DNA from: Liolophura sinensis
Taxonomy: Eukaryota; Mollusca; Polyplacophora; Chitonida; Chitonidae
Assembly: GCF_032854445.1 (NCBI RefSeq)
Contig: NC_088304.1
Span: 27,723,732 to 27,787,731 of the forward strand
Direction of reading: 5' to 3'
Length of the DNA stretch: 64,000 bases
In this document: piece after piece, positions 28,681 through 41,700 of the stretch
Layout: each line of letters begins with the position of its first letter
Position numbering within the stretch: position 1 is the first letter of the stretch
Program-made: the position numbers and the translations under genes
The notes under the pieces: generated by a model
What the model was told of the DNA's origin: nothing
What the model saw: the letters and a program-made list of their open reading frames with translations, nothing else
Database searches by the model: none

Positions 28681-28890
28681 AGAGGCCTCCATATCAGGTG
28701 ATTGCGTGCTAACGGCACATAAGCCTTTCGCCAATACGATCGTTTTGAGTTCCAGTCCAGCTCAATGCTTTCTTTTTCTCTCCGTCCTACGTGGGAGGGT
28801 TTGTTTCTTCCGGATTCTGTCACGTTTTCTCCCATCAGAATGCTCAAGAAATATTTTAGTGCGGCGTAAAACACCAGTCAAATAAATACA
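28681..28890 (+). mobile_element. Diverged SINE copy
   Basis: The head reads gaggcctccatatcaggtg and box B is diverged (gagttccagtcc). It ends aaacaccagtcaaataaata. The central region is shortened around cagaatgctcaagaaatat. Confidence 0.8.
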
Positions 28891-30754
28891 TGTAAAATGT
28901 AGTACGGTAGGACAGTTGAATGGTGGCCTGTTATTGTAGGGGAGGTAACTCTCGTCGGTCAAATTTCGAAAGGAATCGATGTCTGAGTGCGGTAACATCA
29001 CAATCTCGGACGATTTGTTGGTGGACGCCGTACTGGTTTAAGGTATAATACGTAACAAGCAAGTAGAAAATCTAGAACCCGTGGGATGCAATGTCAAAGA
29101 ATTAGCAGGGACACCACAGACGAATGTGTGACAATTGGTACAAGGAAAAATTAAATTAAATTTGTGGGAATATAAATTTGGAAAGATCAAAAGGCACATG
29201 TAAGAGTCCCATTGATCATCACTGCAAAAATCTATGCATTTTCTTTTAAAAGTGCTATGACAATAATACTGCAAGTTGTGCGAATTAAGCTGATTAAGCC
29301 TAATGAGTAAATCAAAACATGACGAAAAGCACAGGTATGAGTCCCAATGATCGTCTCAGCAGAAATTTATGCATTTTCGTGGAAGAAGTTTAGAGATGTG
29401 GCGTTTACTAGGTCAGGGTTATTGAATTATTTAACAAGTAAAGTAATATAAAGATAGACCCAAAACGGCTAAAAGGCGTATACATGGATGAGTCAACAAC
29501 AGTTCATTAATTTTTCAATCGTCTCTCGAGACTTGCGTTCAATCATATTCTAACAGCTAGTATTTATCGCGTTAGATTCCACTGCTTTCATGGCTCCCGG
29601 GTCTTCGTTGGCAATTTATCTGGTGTTCACTGATTGGCCGCACTCCAATATGAAGTGCAATGTTCACGTGCAAAATTGTTGAATATGGCACTTGACAACT
29701 ATCAAATAAATTAATTAATTTGTTTAGTGTATTAGTGTTCAAAATGCCCTGCTCAAAAATGTTCCAATCATACACAGACGACCAGCTTTGTGCCTGAAGG
29801 AAACCAGAAAGTCTGGAGTAAACCACCGACTTTTGGTCACGTTACTAGAGTACTGGAGGTGAAGACAAAGCGAATATAGCCGAGGAGAGATAGGCATTAA
29901 AGACTATTGTAGCATAAAAATATAACTTTTAGGTTAGAAATTCTTCCTGTAAAAGTAATCAGAATGTGTTTAGCCTTCAGATATAATACTTTCAATATCC
30001 TGTAGTACTTTAACATTAGGCAAAATTCAGCATTCTGCCATTTAGCTCCTTTATTATTCATCTCCACTCGCACCTTGCGTGGAACGCTGATGCTCGAAAC
30101 CATGAATACATAGAAAAACAGCGACAGCTGCATTTGAACTCAAGAGCTCATTAATCAAGGGGCTTGTTGACAACGAGCCAGTGATGTAACAATCTTGCAC
30201 AGCGAAGTCCAAAACTAGATTAATTAACTGATTAACTGATTAATTAATAAGATGATGAAGGGCATCGTTTTCTCTCAGACAAGCGGCATACAAGCACCAA
30301 GCTAATATGCGACATCTGAAGAAACTATATAGTTTCACCCAAATTTTAAACACAGACAACAATGACATTCTTAATGCCTGTTTGGACACGCATGAAAGGC
30401 GACAGTAACACATGTCTACTGTTTAAATGTACATGCAGCAATAATGATTCGATTTGATATATGCAAATAAGTGGTCTAAGTCGCCTTGCATGAAGCAGTT
30501 TTTTAAATTGTGAAGAGTTTTAAATTCATTGTCAGGTCAAGCCAAAAACTTGAAACAAGTTGCTCCGCTTCCTGAGTATGCCAACGTTCAAACATGATTA
30601 CATGAAAAACTAATAAGACATATTGGTACTTGATGCCCATGCTGGTTAACTAAGCGTCATTTAGAAATTCTTGATGATTAATCCCTCTGTTGGCGTAAAG
30701 CATGAAGGGAATAAACCAAATCCTGTTCGTTGCGGCGTTCGTATATTGGCACCG
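28891..30754. other. No recognised gene
   Basis: AT-rich non-coding sequence with frames under 85 codons. Confidence 0.55.
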
Positions 30755-30830
30755 TATTGACACAGGGTCTTTGGCATGCCGGGTGTCATGCCCGGTGTCT
30801 GTCTTTGGCATGGCATTCTAATAAAGACGA
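30755..30830 (+). mobile_element. Possible V-SINE-like core fragment
   Basis: Shares gccgggtgtcatgcccggtgtc-type wording with the V-SINE-like copies (gtcatgtctggtgtc) but little else. It may be a decayed piece ending in a (TA)n run. Confidence 0.35.
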
Positions 30831-30857
30831 AATACAAAGAGGTCGGTATTGGAAGCC

Positions 30858-30858
<1 letters not shown>

Positions 30859-30906
<48 letters not shown>
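30859..30906. repeat. (TA)n microsatellite
   Basis: TA run directly before an inverted family A copy. Confidence 0.97.
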
Positions 30907-30907
<1 letters not shown>

Positions 30908-30910
<3 letters not shown>

Positions 30911-31012
30911 GGTAAATGGTCACATGTAACCAGTGGAATTCGACCTCTTCTCATTTTGGGTTTTATTCTAACTGTTCATGTAAATGATAAAATTATAGCA
31001 ATTTACATGACG
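30908..31012 (-). repeat. Dispersed family A, copy 5 (inverted)
   Basis: Reads aatggtcacatgtaaccagtg, gaattcgacctcttctc and ctgttcatgtaaatgat. It directly follows a (TA)n run. Confidence 0.7.
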
Positions 31013-33784
31013 CTACCACCTTGGTTCAGTAGGAAACAAAAATGCAGTTATATGAAATCCCGTTTACTAGCCGTTATTGGTCTGGAATGTCTCAAAATGC
31101 TCTGTGGTCATCACATTTTAAAAAAGAACAGTAACATGCAACCAGACATCGGGGGATGGTTAATCGACTTGCAGAATCCCGGCTTATGCAGAAATATAAT
31201 ATTAAGGACAGAAGCGTTCTTCGTTGGACAACAACGGTCACGTGGGGGACTGCAGATGACTTCAAATGTGTAGGTTATCTCCCTTTGTTCGGTTCTGATA
31301 AAAATGGTCACATCGCTGAGGAGATTCCCCTGTACATCGGTCTTTTGCCCTGAAATGATGGGTCTTTGCTGGATAAAATCGTTACATGGTTAGTCAGTGA
31401 TAGGATACGCGAATATATGGTGTCAGTAACCTTCAACATGAGGATTACTGACGCCATATACTTCTGTATCCCACCAGTGAGTAACAATGTAATTAATAAT
31501 TGCAGAACAGCGTCAACAGTCCATGTGATGGACTGACAATAGTAAGGTGTAACACGTAACGTCCAATGAATAATTGTTATTAAATAATCAAAGACAAAAT
31601 CAGCCAATATAGATATATTTATTATGAAATATAAAAATCATTTACATTCATTTATTTTCAGTGCACAATATTACCATCACAGTACCAATACAAAATTCGG
31701 CCTTACAACAATTACTTCATATAACGCCTAACATAAATGCCCCAGTCTTTTAATGTACATATGCTGGTGATTGCCACACAGGCGTACCGTCAAAATGTCT
31801 TTTCCATTTTTAATTTACATAAAATGTAAAAGAAAGCATATCAATCAATCCTGTGTATACGCAAGCGATACATAACTTATGAACATTTATTTATATATCT
31901 GTAAGCCTGAGAACTTTGATCATATTTTACGTGTGCAACGTCGACGTCAGGTGTGATGAATGCCGATTGTCGTTGTCACTATGTAACTACATGTATATGT
32001 GCATAATTAGTAACAGTTCATGAACAATTTCAAACATGCACAGTTTGATTTAGTGAATTTTCGTTTTCCGAAATAACGTATAATACAGATAATACATGTG
32101 CTACGCATAAATATAGAGGTCAGTTTTAATCGTAATTGTAGAACTGATAAAAAGTCGTATATCATGACTGTTTATGATTGTTCAAAGCAACAGCTACATG
32201 TAAAACTTTGCGCAATGAATTCTCCCTATCATCTACACGTTGTTTTTGTTGTGGGATGGGATATCGGGAATTGTGAGCTCCAGAGAAGCCCCAATATTAC
32301 ATCCAACGGATTGCACTATACGTCCTATTATTACAAACACTGCAATAGAGAAAAGAGCTGTTGGAACGCTTTAGCCCTGAATGTTTACTTTACAGACAAG
32401 CAGATCATACAAGGCAGCAGCATATACAGACAGCAAACCAGAGCAGCGACAACTTGTCAATATACCTCAGCTGAGGCATTTTAACTTTTGTTCTAAATTT
32501 TCATTTGAATAATGGCAACTTAGACATCTCCCTCCCCTCCCCAATTGCATCAATGCAGGTGCAGAATTAGAAACAGAAATGCAGTGATGTTAATTACAGT
32601 ATGCTAAACGTCACTTGTCTATAATTACTTGCATGGTGAGCTGTCTTCAAATTTAATTAACATTAACATAAAAACATAGCATAGGGATCAGCGAGATCAG
32701 AGAAGAAGAGATAACTGTAGACGATGATATCACGAGATCGTCGAATATTACTTTGTAAGTTTGACGTTGCTTTGTTCGAGCAGGTTATTATCTTAATGTA
32801 ACCCATCAGGTTTTGTGAGATAATGCGACCGTGTATTGATCAGCGAAAACACAGAATCGCCTCCGATATAAGAAATGTTTATACTATAGCCATTCGAAGA
32901 TTTCGACTAATGGACGATCGGTTTCTGTTCAGTTTTTGAAAGTGCGAATTCCATCGAAAATTGACATTAGGAAGTGCTTAGCGTCACTATGTAATATATT
33001 TTATATATTAAAAAATAAGTGAAATGTGAATTCGAGCTAAAGTTATGCCCGGCAGAGTTAATTATGAATATTAAGTAGCCCACAATGGTGGCCCGGACCG
33101 AAGAACCCACCTTGATTATAGAAAGCCAGCTGTTGGACACTCTGCTGGCTGCATAGAGAAGAGAACAGAAGAAATGTCGTCACTTCTCAGGTCCATGGAA
33201 AAGCTTACTCTGTCACACGGCACCATGATTGATCATCAACGTATTGAAATGACATAATAAACGATTTTTTTTGGTTATTTAACTTTTCGCAAATATATCT
33301 TTAAACATTGTTCTGGTCACAATCATAGATAACTGGGTTAAATACAGACGTTTTAGTCTTATGACAAAAACTGATATAGAACACCAGGGTAGAGAACTTT
33401 GAAAATGAAACGCCAGTTATATGCATACAAATGGAGCCATTTGTTATGCGCAGCTGTTACCTTTTTCACATATAGGTACAGACAACAGGACTACAGAATA
33501 TGAACAGAGAAAGAAAGTAAATAAAACCGATACTCTCATATATATGCTGATCTTCCGTCTCCCGGAGTATTTCGTGTTATTTGGCCTCATCTTCGGACAT
33601 TTGTCTGTATGTGCCCCCATTAGCCTTTCCTTCCTGTATTGATTTTTTGCCTGTCTCCTCTGAAATCAGTTTACGGTACATGTTTTAAATATATATTTGA
33701 ATGACTGAATAAATGAATACGTTAGCCCTTCACTGGCAGTATATATCAGCTATATAGTGGCGTGAAGTCTGTTCGACACATCGT
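31013..33784. other. No recognised gene; possible distal 3' UTR of the aquaporin
   Basis: AT-rich. A minus-strand AATAAA lies at 31618-31623 and the sequence to its right looks UTR-like, but linkage to the aquaporin, whose stop is 3.4 kb away, is guesswork. A 128-codon plus frame (32098-32484) has no known motif. Confidence 0.35.
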
Positions 33785-34010
33785 TTGTTTATTTGATTGG
33801 TGTTTTACGCCGTACTCAAGAATATTTCCCTTATACGACGGCGGCCAGCATTTTGGTGCATCAGAGGAAACCGGCCAAAGCATCCCCAGATTGCTGTCAG
33901 ACCTTCGTACAGCCGGAGGAAAAGCCAGCATAAGCTGAACTTAAACCGACCGCATTGGCAGGTCAATGCGCCGCGCTGGGTGCTAATCCCTACGGCCACG
34001 GAAGCCACGG
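33785..34010 (-). mobile_element. SINE copy, lightly diverged
   Basis: Starts tttgtttatttgattggtg, keeps ctcaagaatatttcccttatacg and ends in the inverted head (ctacggccacggaagccacgg). The AAACCGG-flanked part of the core is shortened. Confidence 0.88.
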
Positions 34011-34738
34011 AACTAATTAGGTGGATAATAATATTAATTATTATTATTATTTAATTTGTATTTATCTGATTGTTTCGTTGATACTCAAAGCTGCATTGAA
34101 GAATTCATCACTTTTACAACACTGTTCTGTTTTATGTATGTGATGAAAAGTAATCCGGATGTACCCTCCGGACGAAGCCACCGTAGTACGCCAGATATAG
34201 CTAACAAACAACCTGATACAAAGCCGCAGCCAAAGCGGTAAGACAAAAGCCCATGCAGGCCATGGTCTGACCGTGTATGTAATGAGGGCGAACTTTTGTC
34301 CTACCTAGAGTTATTGTTCCCACGGAATTTTTCAAGTTTTTCAGCTACCCATTCATTTTTGCGTGTGTCATACATGTATCTATCATATATTGGATTTGAT
34401 CGGAAAGAAGCCGTTTGTCAAGGATTTTTTTTTTAAAAAATAGATTGGATTTAAAACCTGAAACTGAGCACACATGTGACGGGCCTAGAACAAGCGGGTG
34501 GAAATGATGTTTGCATGACGCAAGAAGTGTTGGTTTAATCCCAACCTTGGAGATGAAACTGCCGATTGCCCAATAGTTCTCCGAAAGTTGTTGTGAATTA
34601 AGAACCAAAGGCGCTTGCGTATGAGGGCGGTTCAAGTGGTCTTGCATAGGGTTAATTTGTTAGGGGTCACTCGCCTTTCACCAATACAGCATAGTCTTTG
34701 TGTTCGTTGTGTAAAGAAAGGTCTGCATAGATACGACT

Positions 34739-34847
34739 TTGATTTGCGTTTCACGTCGTACTCAAAAATATTTTACGGCGGCCACCAATATGATGGAAGG
34801 AAACCGGACAGAGGACAGGAGAAACTCATGACCATCCGCAGGATGAG
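34739..34847 (-). mobile_element. SINE fragment, tail and core only
   Basis: Diverged inverted tail and core (ttgatttgcgtttcacgtcg, actcaaaaatattttacgg, catgaccatccgcagg). The tRNA head is missing. Confidence 0.75.
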
Positions 34848-34949
34848 AAAAATCTGTGTATTACAAATGGAAAAACTTCTCAGTTACTTGCCCAAGGCAT
34901 GTGGTTTACTCTGAACTTTTCGTCTTAAAACTATCAGCATTCGAACAAG

Positions 34950-35007
34950 TGGACTATACTGTTGAGTACGATGTTAAACAACAATGAAACAAATAAATAA
35001 ATAAATG
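34950..35007 (+). mobile_element. SINE 3' tail fragment next to the aquaporin stop
   Basis: Reads ctgttgagtacgatgttaaac and ends in a (aaat)n run. It lies on the opposite strand to the aquaporin and ends 15 bp from its stop codon, so it probably sits in the 3' UTR. The acgttaaac tail is closer to the V-SINE-like family than to the main one. Confidence 0.7.
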
Positions 35008-35021
35008 TAAGCGCATTCGTA

Positions 35022-35217
35022 TCACGTACCATCATGATTAAAGGCATGGTTTGTTGACGATTCCATTTCCAAAGCGTCGAGGACGTCATCTGTGGTTAGT
35101 TCGTCCTCTTTCAGTGGTTCCCACTGTACCCCAACTATCAGCTGATATAGGACTGTGGCCAGGAGGGACCCTATAGTTGTGGCAACTGGGGACACCCAGA
35201 ACCAGTAATTCTTGTAC
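35022..35217 (-). CDS. Aquaporin exon 6: helix 6, acidic C-terminal tail, stop
   Basis: Encodes the end of Ser231 and residues 232-295, then TGA at 35022-35024. The acceptor is ttccgtgtcatcag. Helix 6 (WFWVSPVATTIGSLLATVLY) and the following QLIVG match the family. The cytoplasmic tail is acidic (EDELTTDDVLDALEMESS). A SINE 3' tail lies 15 bp beyond the stop codon. I see no convincing close polyadenylation signal; an ATTAAA on the minus strand at 34534-34539 is one weak candidate. Confidence 0.93.
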
Positions 35218-35630
35218 CTGATGACACGGAAGTGGGCACTTGGTTAAAAGAAGACAAATGGACTACATGGATTTCTATCCATTAACCGTGCATGGCAGAA
35301 ATGTTGCCGATGCGGCGTTATCGCCAAACCCAGGGAGGGAAATATGACACAAAAGACTACAGCACAGAGAGAGAAAAACCAGAGCAATGATGACCATGCG
35401 TTAATTGGCAAATGGTCAGACGTATTTACTGCTGAAATCCGGCCCCTTGTCAATTAACCTCTGTCATGTTCCATAAACACTAGAAAGATCAGTGAATAAC
35501 ATAACATCTCCGTCTATTAATGGCTAATATTAATGATAAAATAATTGAAATCCTACCAGTGTTACGTAAAAAAAATTTGGGGAGGGGAAGGCAAATACTA
35601 TATGCAGAATTTTCAATATTAACTTCATCA

Positions 35631-35725
<95 letters not shown>

Positions 35726-38700
35726 TTTGATTGGTGTATTACGCCGTACTCAAGAATAGTTCACTTATGATACCACAGCGGCCAGCAATATGGTGGAAGG
35801 AAACCGGGTAGAGCCCGGGGGAAACCCACGACTATCCGCAGGTTTGTGACAGACCTTCCCACGAATATGTACGGCCGGAGAGGACGGCAGCATGGACTGG
35901 ACTTGAACTCACAGCGACCGCAGTGGTGACTGGCTCCTGGGTCATTAATCACCTTGGCCCCCGACCCAATGGTATGGCCGACATTCTGTCAATGAAGCTT
36001 GTAGACGTATTTGTCAATGACTTTATTGATCAGGTAAGCCACATTTCACAGTAACCACATTTCACAGTAACCACATTTCAAAGAAACCACATTTCACAGT
36101 ACCCACATTTCAAAGTAACCACATTTCAATTAAGAGTATTAAACAGACTGAAAGTGAAACCCTTCCTAAAACACCATCATTTGCCTTTTTTAAATTCGGC
36201 TTTGACAATAGTGTTTCAGTCATATCACTGGAAAGCATCTTTATGGTATGTCGGTTTCTGTGGCGATATACAGTTGTGTAATGCTTCGTAACAACGGTGT
36301 GACACAGAAGTGCAAGATGAGAGTGACCGTATTGGACGATGTGGTATAAGAAGTCAGTTTAGGTTGAAACCGACGTTCAACGCCCAAGCAAAATTCGCGA
36401 GTAAAATATCATAGGGCACAAACACGCATCTAACGGTCAGGCGGCCGGGAATATTGGCACAAGTTTTCATAAGAGGAGTATTGCAAGACTTGCTCCCTCT
36501 GTTTTTTTTTTCTTGCGCCCACACAGTAATTTTCAATCTCTAAATTAAACGTTCCAAGAGAATGTAAAGCTCTGCAACGCCGACGACATACATATAGGCC
36601 CTACATTGTTATTGTAGTTACCTGCACGTAACGCCACGAGGGCTACGCGTATGCGCACCCATCAAAGAAACCAGCTTTGCTGTGTCCCTTTGACGTGCTT
36701 ACTCTGTCAGTGATTGTCTTCTAAATACTCACGAGAAAGCTTCCGTTCCGTATCCAGCTGCTAACATCATAAACCGTGGTGCGAAGTCTTTCGTGGAGTT
36801 GATTGGGCAGGCTGTGTTTTTGGAGAATCCAGTGCAGATGGAGAAAACGCTCAACCCGATAGGGATTGGGGAGAGTCCAAGGGAGGGCGCCATATTCCTC
36901 TGGTCGAGAATGGCCAGGGTACAGAGAACCAGCAGCCCATGAGCTATCATCTGTAAGCACCGGAAACCAGTTTGACTTTTGACTCCATAAAAAAACAGCA
37001 TATGATTTTGAACGACAGATTTTACCTATAGGCCTACCAGTATTATACCTTTAATAAGACAGATGATGATTTTCATATCTCATCAGTTTCTAATAATGTA
37101 TAAGAACGTCGTCATTTTAACGAATTTCTAAAAAGAACCAGTTTTAAATCTCTTTGGTCCAGTGAGTCAAACAAAGTAAACAGAATGAATTTCGATTAAA
37201 GACAAATGTCAAACCTTGAATTTGGAAAGCTGTTACAATGATTCTTGGAGGTAGGTATTAAAATATCATGATTATAAAAAGATATAAAATATAAAACAAT
37301 CAGTCTCTATTTGATTTTTATGAAGGATCGTCAAAAGATTGCAATTAAGTTCAGGTATTTAAATTTTCGTATGAAAGATTTTATTTATTGATTAATTAAT
37401 TTTTACAGCCATTTCACATTATTTTCACTGAAGAATATTTCACTGACACAATGTTGCTCAGTGTGAAATATTCTTGGCTTTTCTGAGAAATGACATTTCA
37501 CTAGTGAAGTGAGCTCAGCTCGTATACCTTATTTGTTGAATCTTCAATTTTATGTGTCGCAAGCTGAACTGTCATTAGTGTGAAATGAACCAAAACATTA
37601 TAACATTTTATATCAGACACACAAATGAACGGCGTCAAATCACATCTATTCCTTTCTCTGACAGTACAAGGTTTGAACTTAAACCCACCACTTCCAGAAA
37701 CCCCGCTCCTGTTGTAAGGTTTGGATTTGATGGGAAAGATGAGAAAATAATTCCGGTGCTATTGATCAGCCTATCCCCTCCGTCGAGAAAGTCGATGTCA
37801 TCTGGAATAAAACCAAGTAATATTTATTTATTTACTGGTGAATTGATTGGTTGATTCGATTGTTGGATAATGTCATATTCAAGAATCTTTTCAGGGGAGT
37901 GGTCGAATATTAACCCACAGGGGATTTGCCGAGGATTAAACCACAGGGGATCGGCTTACCAGTGCCATCGACTGCTTATTGTCACCAAAGACTACACGAA
38001 CAGTGGAATTGGGCAAAAGTAAAATTCTCTGTCGAAGGCCAGGATTGGACCACCATCTCGTGTGCCAGCGGTGGCCTATTTTACACCACTGAGCCACAAC
38101 GCATACCCACCAAACTAGTTGTAGGTTGCTTAATAGATTGTAGTTTCACTAAGGAAATTTTCTTTAAATACGGTGCTCACAGTATGTAAAGAAAGCATTA
38201 CCGCTTCTATATATATTGTGACTGTGGCTGTGATTATAGACCTAATCTCACAAAAATGTATATGTCTTCATTTGGCAAATAAATCATAAAAGGAAAGAAG
38301 ACACTAAGGTGAAGTATACGTCTTTTGAAACGTCATTACACACCGCCTACAAAAATAGTTCAGTTTATTTTATTTGAATTCTTCAACCTAGTAAAATGCG
38401 TTTGAAACATTTGATTCTTTTCATCACATAACTGGGCCAGTGACGTCACATCAGGTTTTTGCAGCTCAACACAACGAGACAGCCAGATTTCAATATTGAA
38501 GATGCATATATATGCATGAAAATATGCGTCCGATGGACTTTGAAACGAATTATTTCACACAAAAGTTTGGATGTGGCGTCACTGATCCACTTTGGGTCAC
38601 TACAGACCACCTGAGGTTTTTAACCATTTTACTCCGTTGCAAAAAATCTTTTAAAAAAGCAGAAATCGAGCTATATTTGAGGACAGCTCTAATGGTCGTG

Positions 38701-41700
38701 TATCTGAGATATACTTCATTTTAATGTTTTCTTTTTGTTCAACTGATGTGGCAGTTTTGGCGCTAAAAGTTCAAACTGAGAGCATATATTTGTCTTAGCA
38801 TAAACACTATTACATGCTCCTGATTGTTAATCCACCGTTAAGCACTTAAATTATACATTCCAAAACAGACGTGGATATTTATGATTATACTGTTTATATC
38901 ACGTGGTAGAGGACGAGAGTTGACGACATTGACGTCTCTCTCTTTTTCACAAAGAACTTCTGAGAAGGGCCTCAAAAATAAACAATGGCCAGCAACATGC
39001 ACTTCACAACTGTCAATTCTAAATAGTAACTTTTTTATAAGTCAGAACAACTTTTGAGCAATCGATCTCAGAGTCAGCAACTTGATTTATGAGGCTCTAC
39101 AAAGGTTTCTTTGAGAAAAGAAGGAATTAAAAAAATTAATATTTTTACGAAATGAATAGACACTTGGGTCTAGGTCAAAGCCATTTAAAGCGTTACTTTT
39201 GATATTTATTCTTTGTGTTTGTGTTTTAAGTAAAATAATTGTACAGATGATTTTTGTATTTGTGTATGCATTGCATCGGTATTTTGGTCATTTTTAAAAA
39301 TAACTTTCTGTTTTTAATAATGTTTGAAGTCATGCAGGAGAATTTTAATTCCTCTCGATAAAAAAAAAACCCCGCAGAGACCGCTGGTTTCGAACCCTTG
39401 TTGGGCAAGGATCTGACTGTCGGAGACAGCCAGTTCTTTGATCATCTGAGCCAGCATCACTTTTCTACTGCGCTTTACAACTGCCATTCACTGTTATGTT
39501 ATTGCCTTGGTATGGGTGGGGGAAGGTGTGACAGTTTACTAAAATTGAAAAACAAAGTGAACACAGAAAGATGATGTACAATATGCCCCCTACCATGATA
39601 TACAGCGTAGACCGTTGAAGCCGCCAGGAAAGCCCCAACAAAGTAACACATAAGGTAGACCGGGTATTTTTTCCATTCAAGATAACCCGTCAAACACATA
39701 GACAGCGCAATGCCCGGGTTTACAAAAGCCCCTACAAGAAACAGTACATAAGAGTAGCATTGAGTGAAAAACAGGAATTTCAAGTTGAACATAATCGTTT
39801 TATAATAATTAAGGTAGTGCAAGGTTAGTTTGTAATTAAATATTCATTTGGTTTTGTTGAGTGAAAAGATGGATTACCCAGATGAAAAACATGCATGACC
39901 TTCACTTCGGGATGCGGCCGTGCATGACATCTGAATTCATTACGCGCTCTAATTGCGGCGACATCTTACGGCGTGTCCTTAAATCCTACCGTTAGAGCGT
40001 ATATGGCATCACTTGGGGATGTGTTATCGTCCGAGACAGGGAGGATCATTCAGTCTGTTTCAGAAATTCAGAAATATGTTTGTTTTTCGCTTGTATTTTT
40101 TGTTTTCAAATAAATATGTGTAAAATAAGGGGGGAACAGAGATGACGGAAACTCAACACGTTCCAGTAGGATTTTCTTAGAACTGTCAAGATAAAACACC
40201 AATTTACGTTTTAAAAATTGATAAACAAATATCATGTTTATAGACTAACGTGAAAGAAAATTCTGGATAGTTTGGTAGTAAAGATGTTTACATGTAGGTC
40301 AGACACTGACAAATAAACAAATATACAATGTTTAAAGGAGGGGTTCTTAACAATAATGTTTTGCAATTAGACACGCACGTGACTGAATACGTAAGCTAAA
40401 AAAAACTTTTGTACAAATTTTGGATATGTTTTCTCGTTTTGAAGATATTAACAAAAGAATATCAAAGTTTCCACAATTTTTGAAAGTTCTAATTTTAAAT
40501 GATCGCTCAGAAAAATCTAGGAAGAATAATAAACTCTAACTCTGACTCTTTTTTTTAATTATTTGAAATAGACAACTATGCACTTGTACAATAGGTTTTG
40601 AAAATGTTCAAAACTCAAATGTTCGAAATGTTAAAAAAAAATTACCTTACCAATTTTCTCTTTTTTTTTTTACTATTACACAGGTTAGATAAATTTTTAA
40701 AGTCTTTATGACAGAAGCAGTCTTTCAGTTTCAGATTACACATGTACATTTTACTATTCCCTTAATATTTTGGGCCACACAGAGCACAATGCGAAAATTT
40801 TGCTTAAAAGTGTTTTAGAATCTTTAATGCGAAAATGACTTTTCAGACAACTTTTGTTAAGTGTGAAATCGGCGACCACCTCTTGTTATATTGGAAGTTC
40901 AAAACATTTAAGGCATAAAAGTGCTTTAAAAGCAGGATGTGATGCATGCCTGATAAATTTGTCCTGCTACAATTTAGTCTTTGCCTCTAACAGTTTTATT
41001 AAGCAAAAATTTCAATCTTCATTTTAGTATATTAATAAAAAACTATCAAAATTCATATTTAACACACGGTTGTGTATGAATGTAAATATGTATTCCCATA
41101 TAAAACTAGACACGCATGACTTCCTCACTGGGTGCATATTAATGCACAAATACGTGGGACTTCCATTATCACGCCATGAGTGCATGGTCCTAAATAACCC
41201 ACTGTACAAAAATTCATTTCAAGTGTTTTTAACCTTAAAAAAAGAGACAAAGTATTAACGGAGAGGTCAAAACAGACGTCATTTTCAAGTCTGGCTTACA
41301 CATGAGTGAGCATTTCAATTTGCATTCTTCAGACAGGTGAATATTTGTTAGTAAACATGTCTTAAAGCTGAGCTTCGCACCACCAGGCGGACTTTTTCTC
41401 GTTGATCGTCCGTTATTAGATTATGTCATGTGGCCAAGTAAACCATGTACAAAACAACATTTCACAGTTCAACACAATTCCCTGTTGTCTGATCGGTCAG
41501 CTCGATCTCCGAAATTCGTGGAGTGAACACACTACGCGGACCGAGGTTAATCTTCGGCGTATTTTTTCGCTGCATCTGACCCTTTTAGGAGGGGACACAC
41601 TAGGCAGAATTTTTCTGTTGTACAGACGAATTTAATCTCCCGCGAATTACGCTTACGATATTCGCAGCATGGTTGCAGACACACTAGGCGGATTTTTCCA

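Noticed and set aside
30730-31273. 165-codon frame with a Tyr-Ile run
   Set aside because: Half is a (TA)n run and part is an inverted family A copy; no motif supports a gene.
32098-32484. 128-codon plus frame
   Set aside because: No recognisable motif, AT-rich surroundings, no trusted splice sites.
33421-33642. 73-codon frame ending in a hydrophobic segment
   Set aside because: Too short, no partner exons and no family match.
34615-34914. 99-codon plus frame
   Set aside because: Largely the translation of a SINE fragment.
39371-39462. Functional tRNA gene
   Set aside because: Boxes A and B are present but the acceptor stem and full cloverleaf do not form; more likely a SINE head.
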